Source of the DNA: Rhizobium lentis
Lineage (GTDB): Bacteria > Pseudomonadota > Alphaproteobacteria > Rhizobiales > Rhizobiaceae
Assembly (NCBI RefSeq): GCF_017352135.1
Contig: NZ_CP071454.1
Span: forward strand, 3,931,001-3,995,000
Reading direction: 5' to 3'
DNA length: 64,000 nucleotides
This document shows positions 26,755-36,006 of the stretch, in pieces. Every line of letters begins with the position of its first letter. Position 1 is the stretch's first letter. The notes below the pieces were generated by a model. That model searched no databases. It saw only the letters and a list, made by a program, of their open reading frames with translations, and was not told the origin of the DNA. Made by a program: the position numbers and the translations under genes.

Positions 26755-27063
26755 TCGAACTCCTTCCTGCGAGCTTGGGCTAGATTTATCCGGTTACCAG
26801 CCGGACATCCCACTTCTAGTCGGCTCGTAGGACATTCACCCGTGCTTACATCCTTCGAGTTGACCCAACTGTCGGTCAGCCGCGCAGCTAAAGTGGCAGC
26901 TCGCAAATGTAATTTCAACGATGAATTTTACGCAGAATTAAGCTGGGGCCATTGACTTCATTGCCTATTTTTGGGCGTGGAACAGCTCTCAAAATAAAAT
27001 CGAAGTCAGATCAATATGATTTTCGTCGCGGTGCATTTTCGACACGCATGAATAAAAATCTTG

Positions 27064-27092
27064 TTGACATGGTTCAGGGTGATTTCTCAACA
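27064..27092 (+). promoter_or_regulatory. Candidate promoter before the packaging genes
   Basis: A consensus -35 TTGACA (27064-27069) is followed after 17 bp by a weak -10, TCAACA. It lies 16 bp upstream of the HNH gene that opens the late operon. A weak -10 would fit activator dependence of a phage late promoter. No experimental support. Confidence 0.3.
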
Positions 27093-27107
27093 GGCTGAGC
27101 GCGATCG

Positions 27108-27446
27108 GTGAAAGCGACTCCAAGTAAACCGACCCCTCCAATCAAACAGCGCGCCGATAGCGCAGCTTGGCAGCACCTTTATAAGGGTGTCGCATGGCGC
27201 CGATTGCGTCAGCATCAGCTGGCGATGCAGCCACTTTGCGAGTTCTGCTTGGTGACTGAGGAGATAACGGCGGCAGAAGTCGTCGACCACAAGCGGCGCC
27301 ACCAAGGCGATCCTGAGCTTTTCTTCGATCCCACCAATCTGCAATCCCTTTGCAAGCACCACCATGACAGCGCGAAGCAGATGATGGAGCGCGGCGAGAA
27401 GGTGGTGACCTATGGCGTCGACGGATATCCCATCGAGCTCGGGTAG
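27108..27446 (+). CDS. HNH endonuclease of the packaging module
   Basis: This 112-residue protein starts at GTG 27108. The HNH core is CEFC (zinc knuckle), VVDHKRRHQGD (first His), NLQSLCKHHHDSAK (Asn, second Cys-x2-His and last His). Small HNH proteins next to terminase genes are needed for cohesive-end cleavage in HK97-like and other cos/pac phages. It lies 126 bp before terS. Confidence 0.93.
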   Translation: MKATPSKPTPPIKQRADSAAWQHLYKGVAWRRLRQHQLAMQPLCEFCLVTEEITAAEVVDHKRRHQGDPELFFDPTNLQSLCKHHHDSAKQMMERGEKVVTYGVDGYPIELG

Positions 27447-27572
27447 GGAGGGGTGGTCGCCGGTCCCGCCGCGCCGCCCTGGGTAGCGGCGTCGGGCATT
27501 CGCGTTAGTGCTAATACAGATTTTTGCCTCCCGTGCGCGCAAGCGCGCGAGGCCGAATGAGGATCCACCGCC

Positions 27573-28037
27573 ATGGCAAAGAGGAAAGCGCGCATCGACA
27601 GCGCGGCCGAAGCCGTGCGCGTCATGGCCAAGGCGACGGCGGATATTCTGCCGCCGGACAACGTGCCGCTCGACGAGGAAGACCTTCCGTTCTTCCGCAA
27701 CGTCATCTCAGAATATGCGCGGTCAGACTGGTCGGCCCACCAGCTCGAACTCGCCGCAATGCTAGCCCGCACCATGGCCGACCTGACGCGAGAGCAAAAG
27801 CTTTTGCGCGACGAAGGCGGCGTTGCCTACTCCGAAAAGGGCACGCCGGTAGCTAACCCGCGAAAATCAATCGTGCAGATGCACGCCAGCTCGATACTGT
27901 CGTTCCGTCGGTCGTTGTCGCTCCACGCGCGTGCGCAAGCGGGCGAGGCGAGGGATGTAGCGAAGCGCCGCGGTGCGGCCAAGGCAATCGAGGGTGACAA
28001 CCCACTAGAGGATGATCTGCTGGCGCGACCGGACTAG
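27573..28037 (+). CDS. Terminase small subunit
   Basis: This 154-residue protein lies directly upstream of the large terminase, separated by 8 bp. It has a helical N-terminal region (DEEDLPFFRNVISEYARSDW), a segment with MADLTREQKLLRDEGGVAYS, and a C-terminal basic helix. These fit P27-type or related small terminase subunits that recognise the packaging site. Assignment depends mainly on position and size, with sequence in support. Confidence 0.82.
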   Translation: MAKRKARIDSAAEAVRVMAKATADILPPDNVPLDEEDLPFFRNVISEYARSDWSAHQLELAAMLARTMADLTREQKLLRDEGGVAYSEKGTPVANPRKSIVQMHASSILSFRRSLSLHARAQAGEARDVAKRRGAAKAIEGDNPLEDDLLARPD

Positions 28038-28045
28038 CGAAGTGA

Positions 28046-29617
28046 ATGGCAAAGAAGCCAAAGCCGCTCACCCGCGGCGAGCGCGTGATCGCGTTCATCG
28101 AGCGTTACTGCCTGGTGCCGGAAGGCACGCTGCTCGGCAAGCCGGTGAAGCTTCTCCCTTTCCAGCGCAGATTCATTCTGGCGGTCTATGACAATCCGAA
28201 AGGAACGTCGCGCGCATACCTGTCGATCGCCCGTAAGAACGGGAAGACCGGTCTGATTGCCTGCCTGCTGCTGGCGCATATCGTTGGCCCCGAGGCTTAT
28301 ACCAACGGTCGCATTGTGTCTGGCGCCCGCTCGCGCAAACAGGCCGCCGAGGTCTTCAATTACGCCGCCAAGATGGTGATGATGTCGCCGGAGCTTTCGA
28401 AGCTCGCGCGCATTGTGCCGTCGGCCAAGATGATTGTCGGCCTGGCAAAGAACGTCGAATATCAGGCTAGCTCGGCGGAGGCCAAGAGCGCGCACGGCGG
28501 CTCGCCGATCCTGGCCATCCTCGATGAGGTCGGCCAGATCAAAGGCCCGACTGACGATTTTGTCGAGGCGATCGAAACGTCGCAGGGCGCCTACGAAGGG
28601 CGCGCGATGCTGTTCGCCATCTCGACGCAGGCCGCCACAGACAACGATCTCTTTTCGCGCTGGATAGACGACGCCGAGACGTCGAAGGATCCTCGCATCG
28701 TTAGCCATATCTATTCCGCGCCGGCGGAATGCGACCTTGATGACCGTGACGCATGGGCCGCAGCTAACCCGGCGCTTGGCGTGTTCCGGTCTATCAAGGA
28801 TGTTGAGGACTTCTCGCTCCTAGCGAGCCGCATGCCCAGCAAGGAAGCGAGCTTTCGCTGGCTGTTCCTAAACCAGCGGATTGACGCGTCGGCGCCGTTC
28901 GTAGCTCCAGCGGTGTGGCGCGCCTGCGATGCGTCGATCGAAGATTTTGAAGGCCTGCCAGTATTCGGCGGCCTCGACCTGTCAGAAGTTTCAGACTTGA
29001 CGTCGCTGGTGCTCATGGCGCCTCGCGACGGCATCTGGCACGTCAAGCCGACGTTCTGGCTGCCCGGTGATAGCCTTCGAGAGAAGGCAAAGGCCGACCG
29101 AGTTCCTTATGACGTCTGGCACGGCCAGCAACTGCTGGAGACGACACCTGGGCCAACGGTCGATTACGAGTTCGTCGCACATCACTTGCGCGGCCTGTTC
29201 GATCGTCTGGACATTCGCAAGATCGCTTTTGACCGCTGGAACTGGCGGCACTTGAAGCCCTGGCTTCAAAATGCCGGCTTTACCGACGAGCAACTGGACG
29301 GCGATCAAGCCGTATTCGAGCAGTTCGGCCAAGGCTTCGCATCAATGTCGCCGGCTCTGCGGGAGCTCGAAAGCTTGATCCTCAACAAGAAGATTGCCCA
29401 CGGCGGCCATCCCGTTCTGACGATGTGCATGATGAATGCCACGGTGAAGCAGGATCCAAGTGGAAACCGTAAGCTCGACAAGCAGAAGTCACGCGGCCGC
29501 ATCGACGGCGCCGTGGCGCTCACCATGGCAACGGCAATGGCCGGCACCTACGAGGGTGCAGCCGACATGGCGAGCCCATGGGATGACCCAGAATTCTCCA
29601 TCAACAAGGCGGCATAA
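28046..29617 (+). CDS. Terminase large subunit
   Basis: This 523-residue packaging motor has an N-terminal ATPase and a C-terminal nuclease. Walker A is IARKNGKTGLIACLL (residues ~60-75) and Walker B is PILAILDEVGQIKG at ~150. The TQAATDN coupling region follows. The nuclease acidic residues are probably in FGGLDLSEVSDLTSL, and in FDRWNWRHLKPWLQ with RGRIDGAVALTMAT. It cuts concatemers and pumps DNA into the prohead through the portal encoded next. Confidence 0.96.
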   Translation: MAKKPKPLTRGERVIAFIERYCLVPEGTLLGKPVKLLPFQRRFILAVYDNPKGTSRAYLSIARKNGKTGLIACLLLAHIVGPEAYTNGRIVSGARSRKQAAEVFNYAAKMVMMSPELSKLARIVPSAKMIVGLAKNVEYQASSAEAKSAHGGSPILAILDEVGQIKGPTDDFVEAIETSQGAYEGRAMLFAISTQAATDNDLFSRWIDDAETSKDPRIVSHIYSAPAECDLDDRDAWAAANPALGVFRSIKDVEDFSLLASRMPSKEASFRWLFLNQRIDASAPFVAPAVWRACDASIEDFEGLPVFGGLDLSEVSDLTSLVLMAPRDGIWHVKPTFWLPGDSLREKAKADRVPYDVWHGQQLLETTPGPTVDYEFVAHHLRGLFDRLDIRKIAFDRWNWRHLKPWLQNAGFTDEQLDGDQAVFEQFGQGFASMSPALRELESLILNKKIAHGGHPVLTMCMMNATVKQDPSGNRKLDKQKSRGRIDGAVALTMATAMAGTYEGAADMASPWDDPEFSINKAA

Positions 29618-30889
29618 ATGGCTTTGAAAGACTGGTTTAGCCGCCCAAATGCGGAAAAATCGCCAGAAACCCGAGCAACCATCGAAAATCCGACGATCCC
29701 GGTGAGCGCAGACAACTTTCTTGCGTTCTTCGGGATCAATTCGGCGAATCTGCCGGCCGTCACGGTTGATAGCGCCCTCACGGTGCCGGCAGTTTGGGCC
29801 GCGGTGGCATTCATGTCGCGCACGCTCGCTGCGCTGCCGCGGCATGCTTACCGCAATACGAAGGCCGGCGCCACGCGCATCACAGGGCGGCTGGAAACGG
29901 TCGTCAATGTGGCGCCGAACGACGGCATTGGCTCCTTCGCGTTCTGGCAGTGGTTCTGGCAGCAGGTTTTCACCCACGGCCGCGGGCTCGCCTACATCGA
30001 GCGCACGCCGCAGGGCGTGGATTCGCTTTGGCCGATGGATCCGACGAAGACGACCGTGAAGCGCGTCGGCCTCAAGATTTCCTACGAGTACGACGGCAAG
30101 ACGTACGACGCGGCTGACGTCATCGACGTTCCGTTCATGCGCCGCAGCTGCGGATTGAGGCATTACGGCCCGATCGCGCAGGCATCCAAGGCGATCCAGC
30201 TCGCGATCGCCATGAACGACTACGGCTCGAATTTCTTTGCCGGTGGCGGCGTCCCGCCGCTCGCGCTGAAAGGGCCGCTGCCGGCAAGTGGGGAAGCGCT
30301 CAAGCGCGCCCAGGCTGACATTAAGCGAGCCGTCGACGCAGCGAAGGGCGCCGGGGAATCGGTATTCCCCATTCCGCCTGGCTACGACCTTACCGCAGTC
30401 GGCCTTGATCCTGCCAAAGGGCAGATGATCGAGGCCCGCCGATTCCAAGTGGAGGAGGTGGCGAGGACATACCAGCTGCCGCCGGTGTTTCTACAGGATC
30501 TCACCCGGGCCACGTTTAACAATGTAGAGCAGCAGGATCTGCACCTAACCAAGCACCTGATAGGCCAGTGGGCCAAGGCGCTTGAGGACGAGATTAATCT
30601 GAAGTTCTTCGGTCGGTCCGCCGGCAACCGCTATATTGAGCACAATCTCGACGGTCTTCTGCGGGGCGACTTTAAGACTCGCATGGAAGGCTATGGAATC
30701 GCGATCCAAAACTCAATCCGAACGCCGGATGAGGTTCGCGAGCTGGAGAACCTGCCGTCCAAGGGCGGCGAGGCGGCGAAATTGCATATCCAAGGAGCGA
30801 CCGTGGCACTCGGCTCGCAGCCGAAGCCCGCCACAGAACCGCCGGCCAACGACAACAACACCGATGATGATGGGGCGCAGGCCGCATGA
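29618..30889 (+). CDS. Phage portal protein (HK97 gp3-like)
   Basis: This 423-residue protein begins immediately after terL. The family pattern is visible in VPAVWAAVAFMSRTLAALP, YIERTPQGVDSLWPMDP, GLRHYGPIAQASKAIQLAI and VARTYQLPPVFLQDLTRATF. It forms the dodecameric ring at one capsid vertex. The stop overlaps the protease start as ATGA. Confidence 0.95.
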   Translation: MALKDWFSRPNAEKSPETRATIENPTIPVSADNFLAFFGINSANLPAVTVDSALTVPAVWAAVAFMSRTLAALPRHAYRNTKAGATRITGRLETVVNVAPNDGIGSFAFWQWFWQQVFTHGRGLAYIERTPQGVDSLWPMDPTKTTVKRVGLKISYEYDGKTYDAADVIDVPFMRRSCGLRHYGPIAQASKAIQLAIAMNDYGSNFFAGGGVPPLALKGPLPASGEALKRAQADIKRAVDAAKGAGESVFPIPPGYDLTAVGLDPAKGQMIEARRFQVEEVARTYQLPPVFLQDLTRATFNNVEQQDLHLTKHLIGQWAKALEDEINLKFFGRSAGNRYIEHNLDGLLRGDFKTRMEGYGIAIQNSIRTPDEVRELENLPSKGGEAAKLHIQGATVALGSQPKPATEPPANDNNTDDDGAQAA

Positions 30890-31485
30890 CGACAGAAATT
30901 GAAAAGCGCAGCCTCATCGCTGACGTCGAGCACCGCGCGGCGGACGACAAGCGCACGCTGGTCGGCTACGCCGCCGTATTCGAGCGGCTGGCCGATATCG
31001 GCGGCTACTTCCAGGAGAAGATCGCTCCTGGCGCCTTCACAGATGCCGTCAAAGGCGACATCCGCGCCCTCGTCGACCACGACATGGGCCGAGTGATCGG
31101 CCGCACCAAGAGCGGCACGCTGCGACTGCAGGAAGACGGCAAAGGCCTTCTCGTGGAAATCGACGTGCCGGACACGACCGACGGAAACGATCTCTGGGTT
31201 CTGGTCGAGCGCGGCGATATCAGCGGCATGAGCTTCGGATTCCGCGTGACCAAGGAAACCTGGGACGAAACCGGCGCCGTCCCGGTGAGGACCATCGAGA
31301 AGCTCAACCTGCTTGAGGTCTCCGCAGTTGCCTGGCCGGCCTATGATGACACCACCATTGGCCTGCGGTCGCTTACAGCGGCCAGGGCTGAGGGCGGCGC
31401 CCGGAACGCCGCGGCAGCGCGCCGACGCATTGCCGAGCGCGAAGCTCGCCAGGAACAGAAAATTCGGGGCATCCGGCAGGACTGA
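30886..31485 (+). CDS. HK97-type prohead protease
   Basis: This 199-residue S78-family serine protease cleaves the capsid delta domain during maturation. Family motifs are LVGYAAVFERLADIGGYFQE, the catalytic His in ALVDHDMGRVIGR and the catalytic Ser in RGDISGMSFGF. EVSAVAWPAY closes the domain. It overlaps the portal gene and precedes the capsid gene. The C-terminal ~35 residues are charged and probably disordered. Confidence 0.95.
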   Translation: MTTEIEKRSLIADVEHRAADDKRTLVGYAAVFERLADIGGYFQEKIAPGAFTDAVKGDIRALVDHDMGRVIGRTKSGTLRLQEDGKGLLVEIDVPDTTDGNDLWVLVERGDISGMSFGFRVTKETWDETGAVPVRTIEKLNLLEVSAVAWPAYDDTTIGLRSLTAARAEGGARNAAAARRRIAEREARQEQKIRGIRQD

Positions 31486-31569
31486 CCCGTAGTCACCCGG
31501 CCACCAGCCGGAGGGCCGGACACGACGTCCTGCCATTCACCCCCACAGCACCACATTTTGGAGACTTGC

Positions 31570-32844
31570 ATGACTCTCACCGAGCTGCAGGAAAAGCGCG
31601 GCCGTCTCGTCACGGAAGCACGCGCTGCCCTGGAAGAAATCAAAAAGAACACCGACGAGGCCCGCGCGGCTGAGCTTGAAGCTCGCCACGACACGATCAT
31701 GTCCGAGTTCGACCGCGTCGAACGCAACATCAAGCGCGAAGAAGATCAGGCCGCTATCGAAGCCCGCTTCGCTGCTCGCCAGGAAGAAGAGCGCGCCAAG
31801 AAGCGTCCCGGCGCCGGCTCTGAAGAGCGCGCATTCGGTTCCGAAACTGGCGAACAGATCGAATACCGCGAAGTTTTCCTGAAGTTCATCGCCAATGGCG
31901 CGTCAATCGACGCCCTCGATCCCGAAGAACGCAAGGTCTTGCGCGCCGGCGTCGAGAACATCGAAAAGCGAATCCAGACCGGCGGAACGAACGCGGCTGG
32001 CGGCTATACCGTGCCCGTCGAGATGCAGAACCTGCTGGTTCGCTCCATGAAGGCGTTTGGTCCGATGTACGATGCTGATGTTGTCAGCGAGCTCGTCACG
32101 ACCGCGGGCAACCAGCTGCCGATCCCGACGACCGACGATACCGGCAAGACCGGCGTCCAGGGCACCGAAGGGACGGCGCTCACTGACGACGGTTCTGCCG
32201 ATGCAGTATTCGGTCAGAAGCAGCTTGAAGCCTACGACTTCAACACGAAGTTCGTGAAGTTCTCTTGGCAGCTCGCGCAGGACTCCATCTTCAACATGGA
32301 AGCCCTGCTCGCTGACCTGCTCGGCGAACGCCTCGGCCGCCTCGCCAACGCACAGCTGACGACCGGCACCGGCACCAGCGCGCCGAACGGCATCGTGACC
32401 GCTGCAACCCTCGGCAAGACGGCCGCTGCTGCTGCTGCGATTGCCTCTGATGAAATCATCGACCTGACGCATTCCGTCGACCCGGCATATCGTATGTCGC
32501 CGAAGGTTCGCTTCATGTTCAACGACCTGACGCTGGCGGCTATCCGCAAGCTGAAGGACGGCCAAGGCAACTACCTCTGGCAGATGGGCAACGTCAAGGA
32601 AGGCGTACCGGGCACGCTGCTGGGCTACAACTACAGCATCAACCAGGCGATGGCGAACATCGCAACCGGCAACAAGACCATCATCTTCGGCGACCTCGGC
32701 AAGTACTGGGTCCGTAAGGTTGGTTCGCCGGTGATCGGCGTCCTGCGCGAGCGCTTCTGGCCGGATCTCGGTATCGCTGGCCTCATCCGCTTCGACGGTG
32801 AGCTGCTCGATACGGCATCCGTCAAGTATCTGCAGCAGGCTTAA
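31570..32844 (+). CDS. Major capsid protein (HK97 fold)
   Basis: This 424-residue protein starts at ATG 31570 with GGAG at 31560. Residues 1-~100 form a charged coiled coil (the delta/scaffolding domain) removed by the upstream protease. The HK97 core follows, with GGYTVPVEMQNLLVRSMK, FVKFSWQLAQDSIFNMEALL, NAQLTTGTGTSAPNG and GTLLGYNYSINQAMA. A strong stem-loop lies just after the stop. Confidence 0.96.
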   Translation: MTLTELQEKRGRLVTEARAALEEIKKNTDEARAAELEARHDTIMSEFDRVERNIKREEDQAAIEARFAARQEEERAKKRPGAGSEERAFGSETGEQIEYREVFLKFIANGASIDALDPEERKVLRAGVENIEKRIQTGGTNAAGGYTVPVEMQNLLVRSMKAFGPMYDADVVSELVTTAGNQLPIPTTDDTGKTGVQGTEGTALTDDGSADAVFGQKQLEAYDFNTKFVKFSWQLAQDSIFNMEALLADLLGERLGRLANAQLTTGTGTSAPNGIVTAATLGKTAAAAAAIASDEIIDLTHSVDPAYRMSPKVRFMFNDLTLAAIRKLKDGQGNYLWQMGNVKEGVPGTLLGYNYSINQAMANIATGNKTIIFGDLGKYWVRKVGSPVIGVLRERFWPDLGIAGLIRFDGELLDTASVKYLQQA

Positions 32845-32850
32845 TCGATT

Positions 32851-32884
32851 GGCGGGCTGGCTTAGGCTGGCCCGCCATTCTTTT
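32851..32884 (+). terminator. Stem-loop with T-rich tail after the capsid gene
   Basis: Stem GGCGGGC/GCCCGCC with a 12-nt loop is followed by ATTCTTTT and then directly by the GGAGG of the next gene. It may be a partial terminator or 3' stabiliser that raises capsid expression relative to downstream genes. Confidence 0.6.
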
Positions 32885-32895
32885 CAGGAGGCGAC

Positions 32896-33108
32896 ATGCT
32901 TTTGAAAATGATAGCCGGCCTGTCCGGCCCTGAATTCAACTTGGCGCCTGGCGACGAGCGTGAATTTGTAGATGCCGAGGCGGAGCGCTTGATCGAAGCT
33001 GGCTTTGCCGTGAAGGCGGAAGCTGACGAAGTGCCGGCCGCAGCACCGGCTCGCAAGAAGGGCAAGGCCAATGTGGTATCCGCCGAAGGTGACGCAGGCT
33101 CCGAGTGA
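32896..33108 (+). CDS. Small head-region protein
   Basis: This 70-residue protein has a strong GGAGG site upstream. The N-terminal part, GPEFNLAPGDEREFVDAEAE, with ERLIEAGFAVKA resembles small head-associated phage proteins that contact new capsid or connector surfaces. The tail is alanine/lysine-rich (PAAAPARKKGK). It overlaps the connector gene by 38 bp. No firm family. Confidence 0.7.
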   Translation: MLLKMIAGLSGPEFNLAPGDEREFVDAEAERLIEAGFAVKAEADEVPAAAPARKKGKANVVSAEGDAGSE

Positions 33109-33613
33109 GCCTATCTCAGTCGCGGATGCGAAACGCCATTGCGTGGTTTTGCACAACGATGATGACGCGCTATTCGATGCCCTCATCACCGCGGCACGTG
33201 ATTATGTCGAGCGATACTGCAATACGCCCTTGGCAACGCAGACGATCGAAGTGAAATGCGACACCTTCTGCGATTTCGATCGCTTGCCGGTGGCACCTGT
33301 GCAGTCGGTCACCTCGATCGCCTATATCGCCACCGACGGCACGAATGCGACCGTTGACGCCGCCGACACAGAGACGCGCTTCGACGGCCTCGAGTCGTCG
33401 ATCCTGCCAGCATACGGCAAGCAGTGGCCGGTCACGCGCAACGGGTCGCGCATCACGATGACCGCTGTCGTTGGCTATACCGCTCTGCCGCCATCCATCA
33501 AACACGCGATACTGCTCTGGATCGCCGATGCCTACGAGCAGCGCGAAAGCAAAGAGCTGCCAGTCTGGACTGCGTTCGACGCGCTGCTTTGCAACCATAG
33601 ACGCGGCGCGTAA
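33071..33613 (+). CDS. Head-tail connector protein (HK97 gp6-like)
   Basis: This 180-residue protein shows the gp6-like connector pattern EPISVADAKRHCVVLHNDDD, DALITAARDYVERYCNTPLA and SIKHAILLWIADAYEQRE. It probably forms the ring attached below the portal. The ATG at 33071 lies inside the previous gene; the first conserved part begins about 14 codons later. Confidence 0.88.
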   Translation: MWYPPKVTQAPSEPISVADAKRHCVVLHNDDDALFDALITAARDYVERYCNTPLATQTIEVKCDTFCDFDRLPVAPVQSVTSIAYIATDGTNATVDAADTETRFDGLESSILPAYGKQWPVTRNGSRITMTAVVGYTALPPSIKHAILLWIADAYEQRESKELPVWTAFDALLCNHRRGA

Positions 33614-33631
33614 GCCGCAGGAGACCTTCCC

Positions 33632-34036
33632 ATGGCAGACATTACGGTTACGCCAGCAAACGTGCTTCCTGGCACCAATGCAGGCATCGATTCCGGCATC
33701 GCTGGCGAGGCCATCGCAGCCGGCAAGACGATATATCTTAACGCCACAACCAATCGCTGGATGCTTTCCGACAACAACGGCACTGGCACCCGCCAGGTTC
33801 ACGGCATCGCGCTCAACGCTGCATCGGCCGGTCAGCCGGTTGCTATCCAGAAGTCTGGCGACATCACTATCGGCGCGACGCTCGTTGCCGGCCAGGACTA
33901 TTGGCTTAGCGGCACTCCTGGCGGCATCTGCCCTCGCGCAGACCTGACGACCGGCATGGATCCGGTTCTCGTCGGTATCGCAAAGACGACGGCCGTCCTT
34001 GCAATCTCGCCGATCGATCCAGGGGTTACACTCTAA
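33632..34036 (+). CDS. Probable capsid decoration-type protein
   Basis: This 134-residue beta-rich protein has alternating short hydrophobic strands, such as GKTIYLNATTNRWMLSDNN, VHGIALNAASAGQPVAIQ and GQDYWLSGTPGGICP. The pattern resembles DUF2190-like or other decoration proteins of HK97-fold capsids. It is encoded between the connector and adaptor genes. The assignment is by composition and position, so it is moderate. Confidence 0.6.
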   Translation: MADITVTPANVLPGTNAGIDSGIAGEAIAAGKTIYLNATTNRWMLSDNNGTGTRQVHGIALNAASAGQPVAIQKSGDITIGATLVAGQDYWLSGTPGGICPRADLTTGMDPVLVGIAKTTAVLAISPIDPGVTL

Positions 34037-34212
34037 TGTGGGTTCGCTTTGTCGCTGATTTCGACTGGCGCGCGACGCCCGCCGTGACCATCGCGTACAA
34101 AGCGGGCACCATCGAGTTTGTGACGCGGGCTTGCGCCGAAGAGGCTGGCGAGCGGGCCGAAGTCGTTGACCGGCCAGCTGGTCGGAAGTCACCAAAAGCG
34201 GGTGGACGATGA
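34036..34212 (+). CDS. Small hypothetical phage protein (58 aa)
   Basis: This gene overlaps the previous stop (TAATG) and its own stop overlaps the next start as ATGA, so it is held in the operon by coupling at both ends. The protein begins MWVRFVADFDWRATPAVTIA and ends in a basic tail, DRPAGRKSPKAGGR. Short proteins of this pattern are common between head genes of rhizobial siphoviruses. Function unknown. Confidence 0.75.
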   Translation: MWVRFVADFDWRATPAVTIAYKAGTIEFVTRACAEEAGERAEVVDRPAGRKSPKAGGR

Positions 34213-34565
34213 CAGAGACCAAAGGCGCTGGTAGGCTTCGAGAGAGGCTGCACTTCCAAAGGCGCCAACTCGTCGACGACGGGTTTGGCAACGAGCAGGC
34301 CGGTGATTGGATCATAGTCTTCACGACTGCGGCCGAACTGAGGCCTTTGAAGGGAAGCGAGCCAGTCATAGCCTCTCGTCTGTCTGGTGTGCAGCCGTTC
34401 GTCATACAGATCCGCAGCTGCATCGAGGCGAGGAGCGTCACCACAGCGTGGCGAGCCGTTGACGCGCGCAACCAATCGCGCATTTTCAACATCACGTCTG
34501 TGGCGAACTTCGACGAGAGGAACGCCTATCTAGACTTGATGGCGGTGCAAGGAGTTGCGACGTAG
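34209..34565 (+). CDS. Head-tail adaptor (head closure) protein
   Basis: This 118-residue protein has the phage head-tail joining pattern: GRLRERLHFQRRQLVDDGFG, a beta strand WIIVFTTAAELRPLKGSE, and IFNITSVANFDERNAYLDLM near the end. SPP1 gp16-like members close the portal channel after packaging. It overlaps neighbours by 4 bp and 1 bp. Confidence 0.88.
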   Translation: MTETKGAGRLRERLHFQRRQLVDDGFGNEQAGDWIIVFTTAAELRPLKGSEPVIASRLSGVQPFVIQIRSCIEARSVTTAWRAVDARNQSRIFNITSVANFDERNAYLDLMAVQGVAT

Positions 34566-35056
34566 TGGCTATCACAGCGGAGCTAAAGGGGCGCGAGGCA
34601 CTCATGCGGCGCCTGAACCAACTGGCGCCGAACGTTGAGAAATATGCCGCAAGCGCAAAGCTTGAGGCGGCCAAGGAAGTTGCTGATGCCATTCAGGCGC
34701 GGGCTCCTCGCGGCGATACGCTGGAATATGCGGAAAGCATAGAAGGCGATCGTCTGTCGAGCCGGCCTCAGCAAGAAACCGTCGGCACAACCGCCACCAA
34801 AGATCCGTCGGCGGCCGGCATCTTTGCGGAATACATCTGGCGTTTCCTCGAGTTCGGAACGGCTCCGCACAGCACAGCAAAGGGCGGCGGCACAGTGCTC
34901 GGTAAGAAGCTTGCCGCAGCATCGGGCGCCGGTATGCATCCAGGCACCGCGGCCCAGCCTCACATCTTTCCGACTTATCGCGCCATGAAGCCGGCAATTC
35001 GCAAGCGAATTCGCGCGGCCGTCAACAAAGCTGTGCGCGAGGCCATGGGCAAATAG
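34565..35056 (+). CDS. HK97 gp10-like neck/tail-completion protein
   Basis: This 163-residue protein starts at GTG 34565, sharing one base with the previous stop. Typical segments are LKGREALMRRLNQLAPNVEK, ARAPRGDTLEYAESI, YIWRFLEFGTAPHSTAKG and AQPHIFPTYRAMKPAIRKRI. The W-x-FLEFGT-x-PH pattern is characteristic of the HK97-gp10 family that joins head and tail. Confidence 0.92.
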   Translation: MAITAELKGREALMRRLNQLAPNVEKYAASAKLEAAKEVADAIQARAPRGDTLEYAESIEGDRLSSRPQQETVGTTATKDPSAAGIFAEYIWRFLEFGTAPHSTAKGGGTVLGKKLAAASGAGMHPGTAAQPHIFPTYRAMKPAIRKRIRAAVNKAVREAMGK

Positions 35057-35075
35057 CCAGAAGGCAGGATATCTC

Positions 35076-35486
35076 ATGGCAAGCCCAGATCTGGAACTGC
35101 AGGGCTCTATAGTGGCGCGATTGAAGGCTGACGCCACCCTTTCGGCGCTTATAGGCTCGCGTGTCTATGACCAGCCGCCGGAAGGCGCGATTTTCCCATA
35201 TTTCACGATCGGCGAGGCGCAATTCCTTCGTGATGATGCAACTTGCGTCAGCGGCGGCCAAGTCTATCTGACGATGCACGCGTGGTCGCGTGCCGTCGGC
35301 TTCCCAGAGGTCAAGCGGATCGCTGATGCAGTTGCCGAAAGCCTGCACCTCGCACCACTGACGCTGGCCACCAATCATCTGATTTCGATCAATCACCGTC
35401 AGACGCGCGTTTTCCGCGACGCCGACGGCCTCACTTCGCACGCAGTCATCGAATTCGTTGCCCGCGTCGAGAAGCCAACTGCGTAG
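35076..35486 (+). CDS. DUF3168 tail completion protein
   Basis: This 136-residue protein contains LQGSIVARLKADATLSALIG, RVYDQPPEGAIFPYFTIG and VYLTMHAWSRAVGFPEVKRI, the signature order of DUF3168 proteins that cap the tail tube. The C-terminal strand region is RVFRDADGLTSHAVIEFVAR. It follows the gp10-like gene by 19 bp and precedes the tail tube gene by 59 bp. Confidence 0.9.
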   Translation: MASPDLELQGSIVARLKADATLSALIGSRVYDQPPEGAIFPYFTIGEAQFLRDDATCVSGGQVYLTMHAWSRAVGFPEVKRIADAVAESLHLAPLTLATNHLISINHRQTRVFRDADGLTSHAVIEFVARVEKPTA

Positions 35487-35545
35487 CGCGGGCGGCATAA
35501 TAACCATCGCGCCAACCGCGCTAATCACCACATCAGGAGACTATT

Positions 35546-35983
35546 ATGGCATTAGTCGGTCAGGTACTTGGACGTACCCTGCTCATTCAAATCGGTGACG
35601 GCGGCTCCCCGACGGAAGTATTCACCAACCTTTGCGGCCTCAAAACCCGCAGCTTCAACCTCTCGGCGGGCGAAGTCGACACGACCATTCCGGATTGCGC
35701 CAATCCTGGCAACGTCGTTCAGAAGACGAGCCGCCCGGGAATTGCAAATCGCACGTTCACGGGATCTGGGGCTTACGTCGCCGGCGCCAACATGTCGGCG
35801 TTCATGACGCATGTCATCAACGCGACCGCATTCAACGCGAAGGTGATCGTGCCCGGTCTCGGAACCTTCTCGGGCTCGTGGTTTGTGACCGATTTCACCG
35901 CGTCTGGTGACGTCGAGCCGAACATGGAATTCTCCGCGACCTTCACCGCCGGTGACACGCTCACCTTCGCGCCTGAAGTCTAA
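35546..35983 (+). CDS. Major tail tube protein
   Basis: This 145-residue protein has the tail-tube pattern LLIQIGDGGSPTEVFTNLCG, KTRSFNLSAGEVDTTIPDCA and GDVEPNMEFSATFTAGDTLTF. Size and position, between DUF3168 and the tail chaperones, also fit. It polymerises into the non-contractile tube. A GGAG site lies just upstream of ATG 35546. Confidence 0.93.
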   Translation: MALVGQVLGRTLLIQIGDGGSPTEVFTNLCGLKTRSFNLSAGEVDTTIPDCANPGNVVQKTSRPGIANRTFTGSGAYVAGANMSAFMTHVINATAFNAKVIVPGLGTFSGSWFVTDFTASGDVEPNMEFSATFTAGDTLTFAPEV

Positions 35984-36006
35984 GCGATCAGAAAGAGGAG
36001 AATTCT

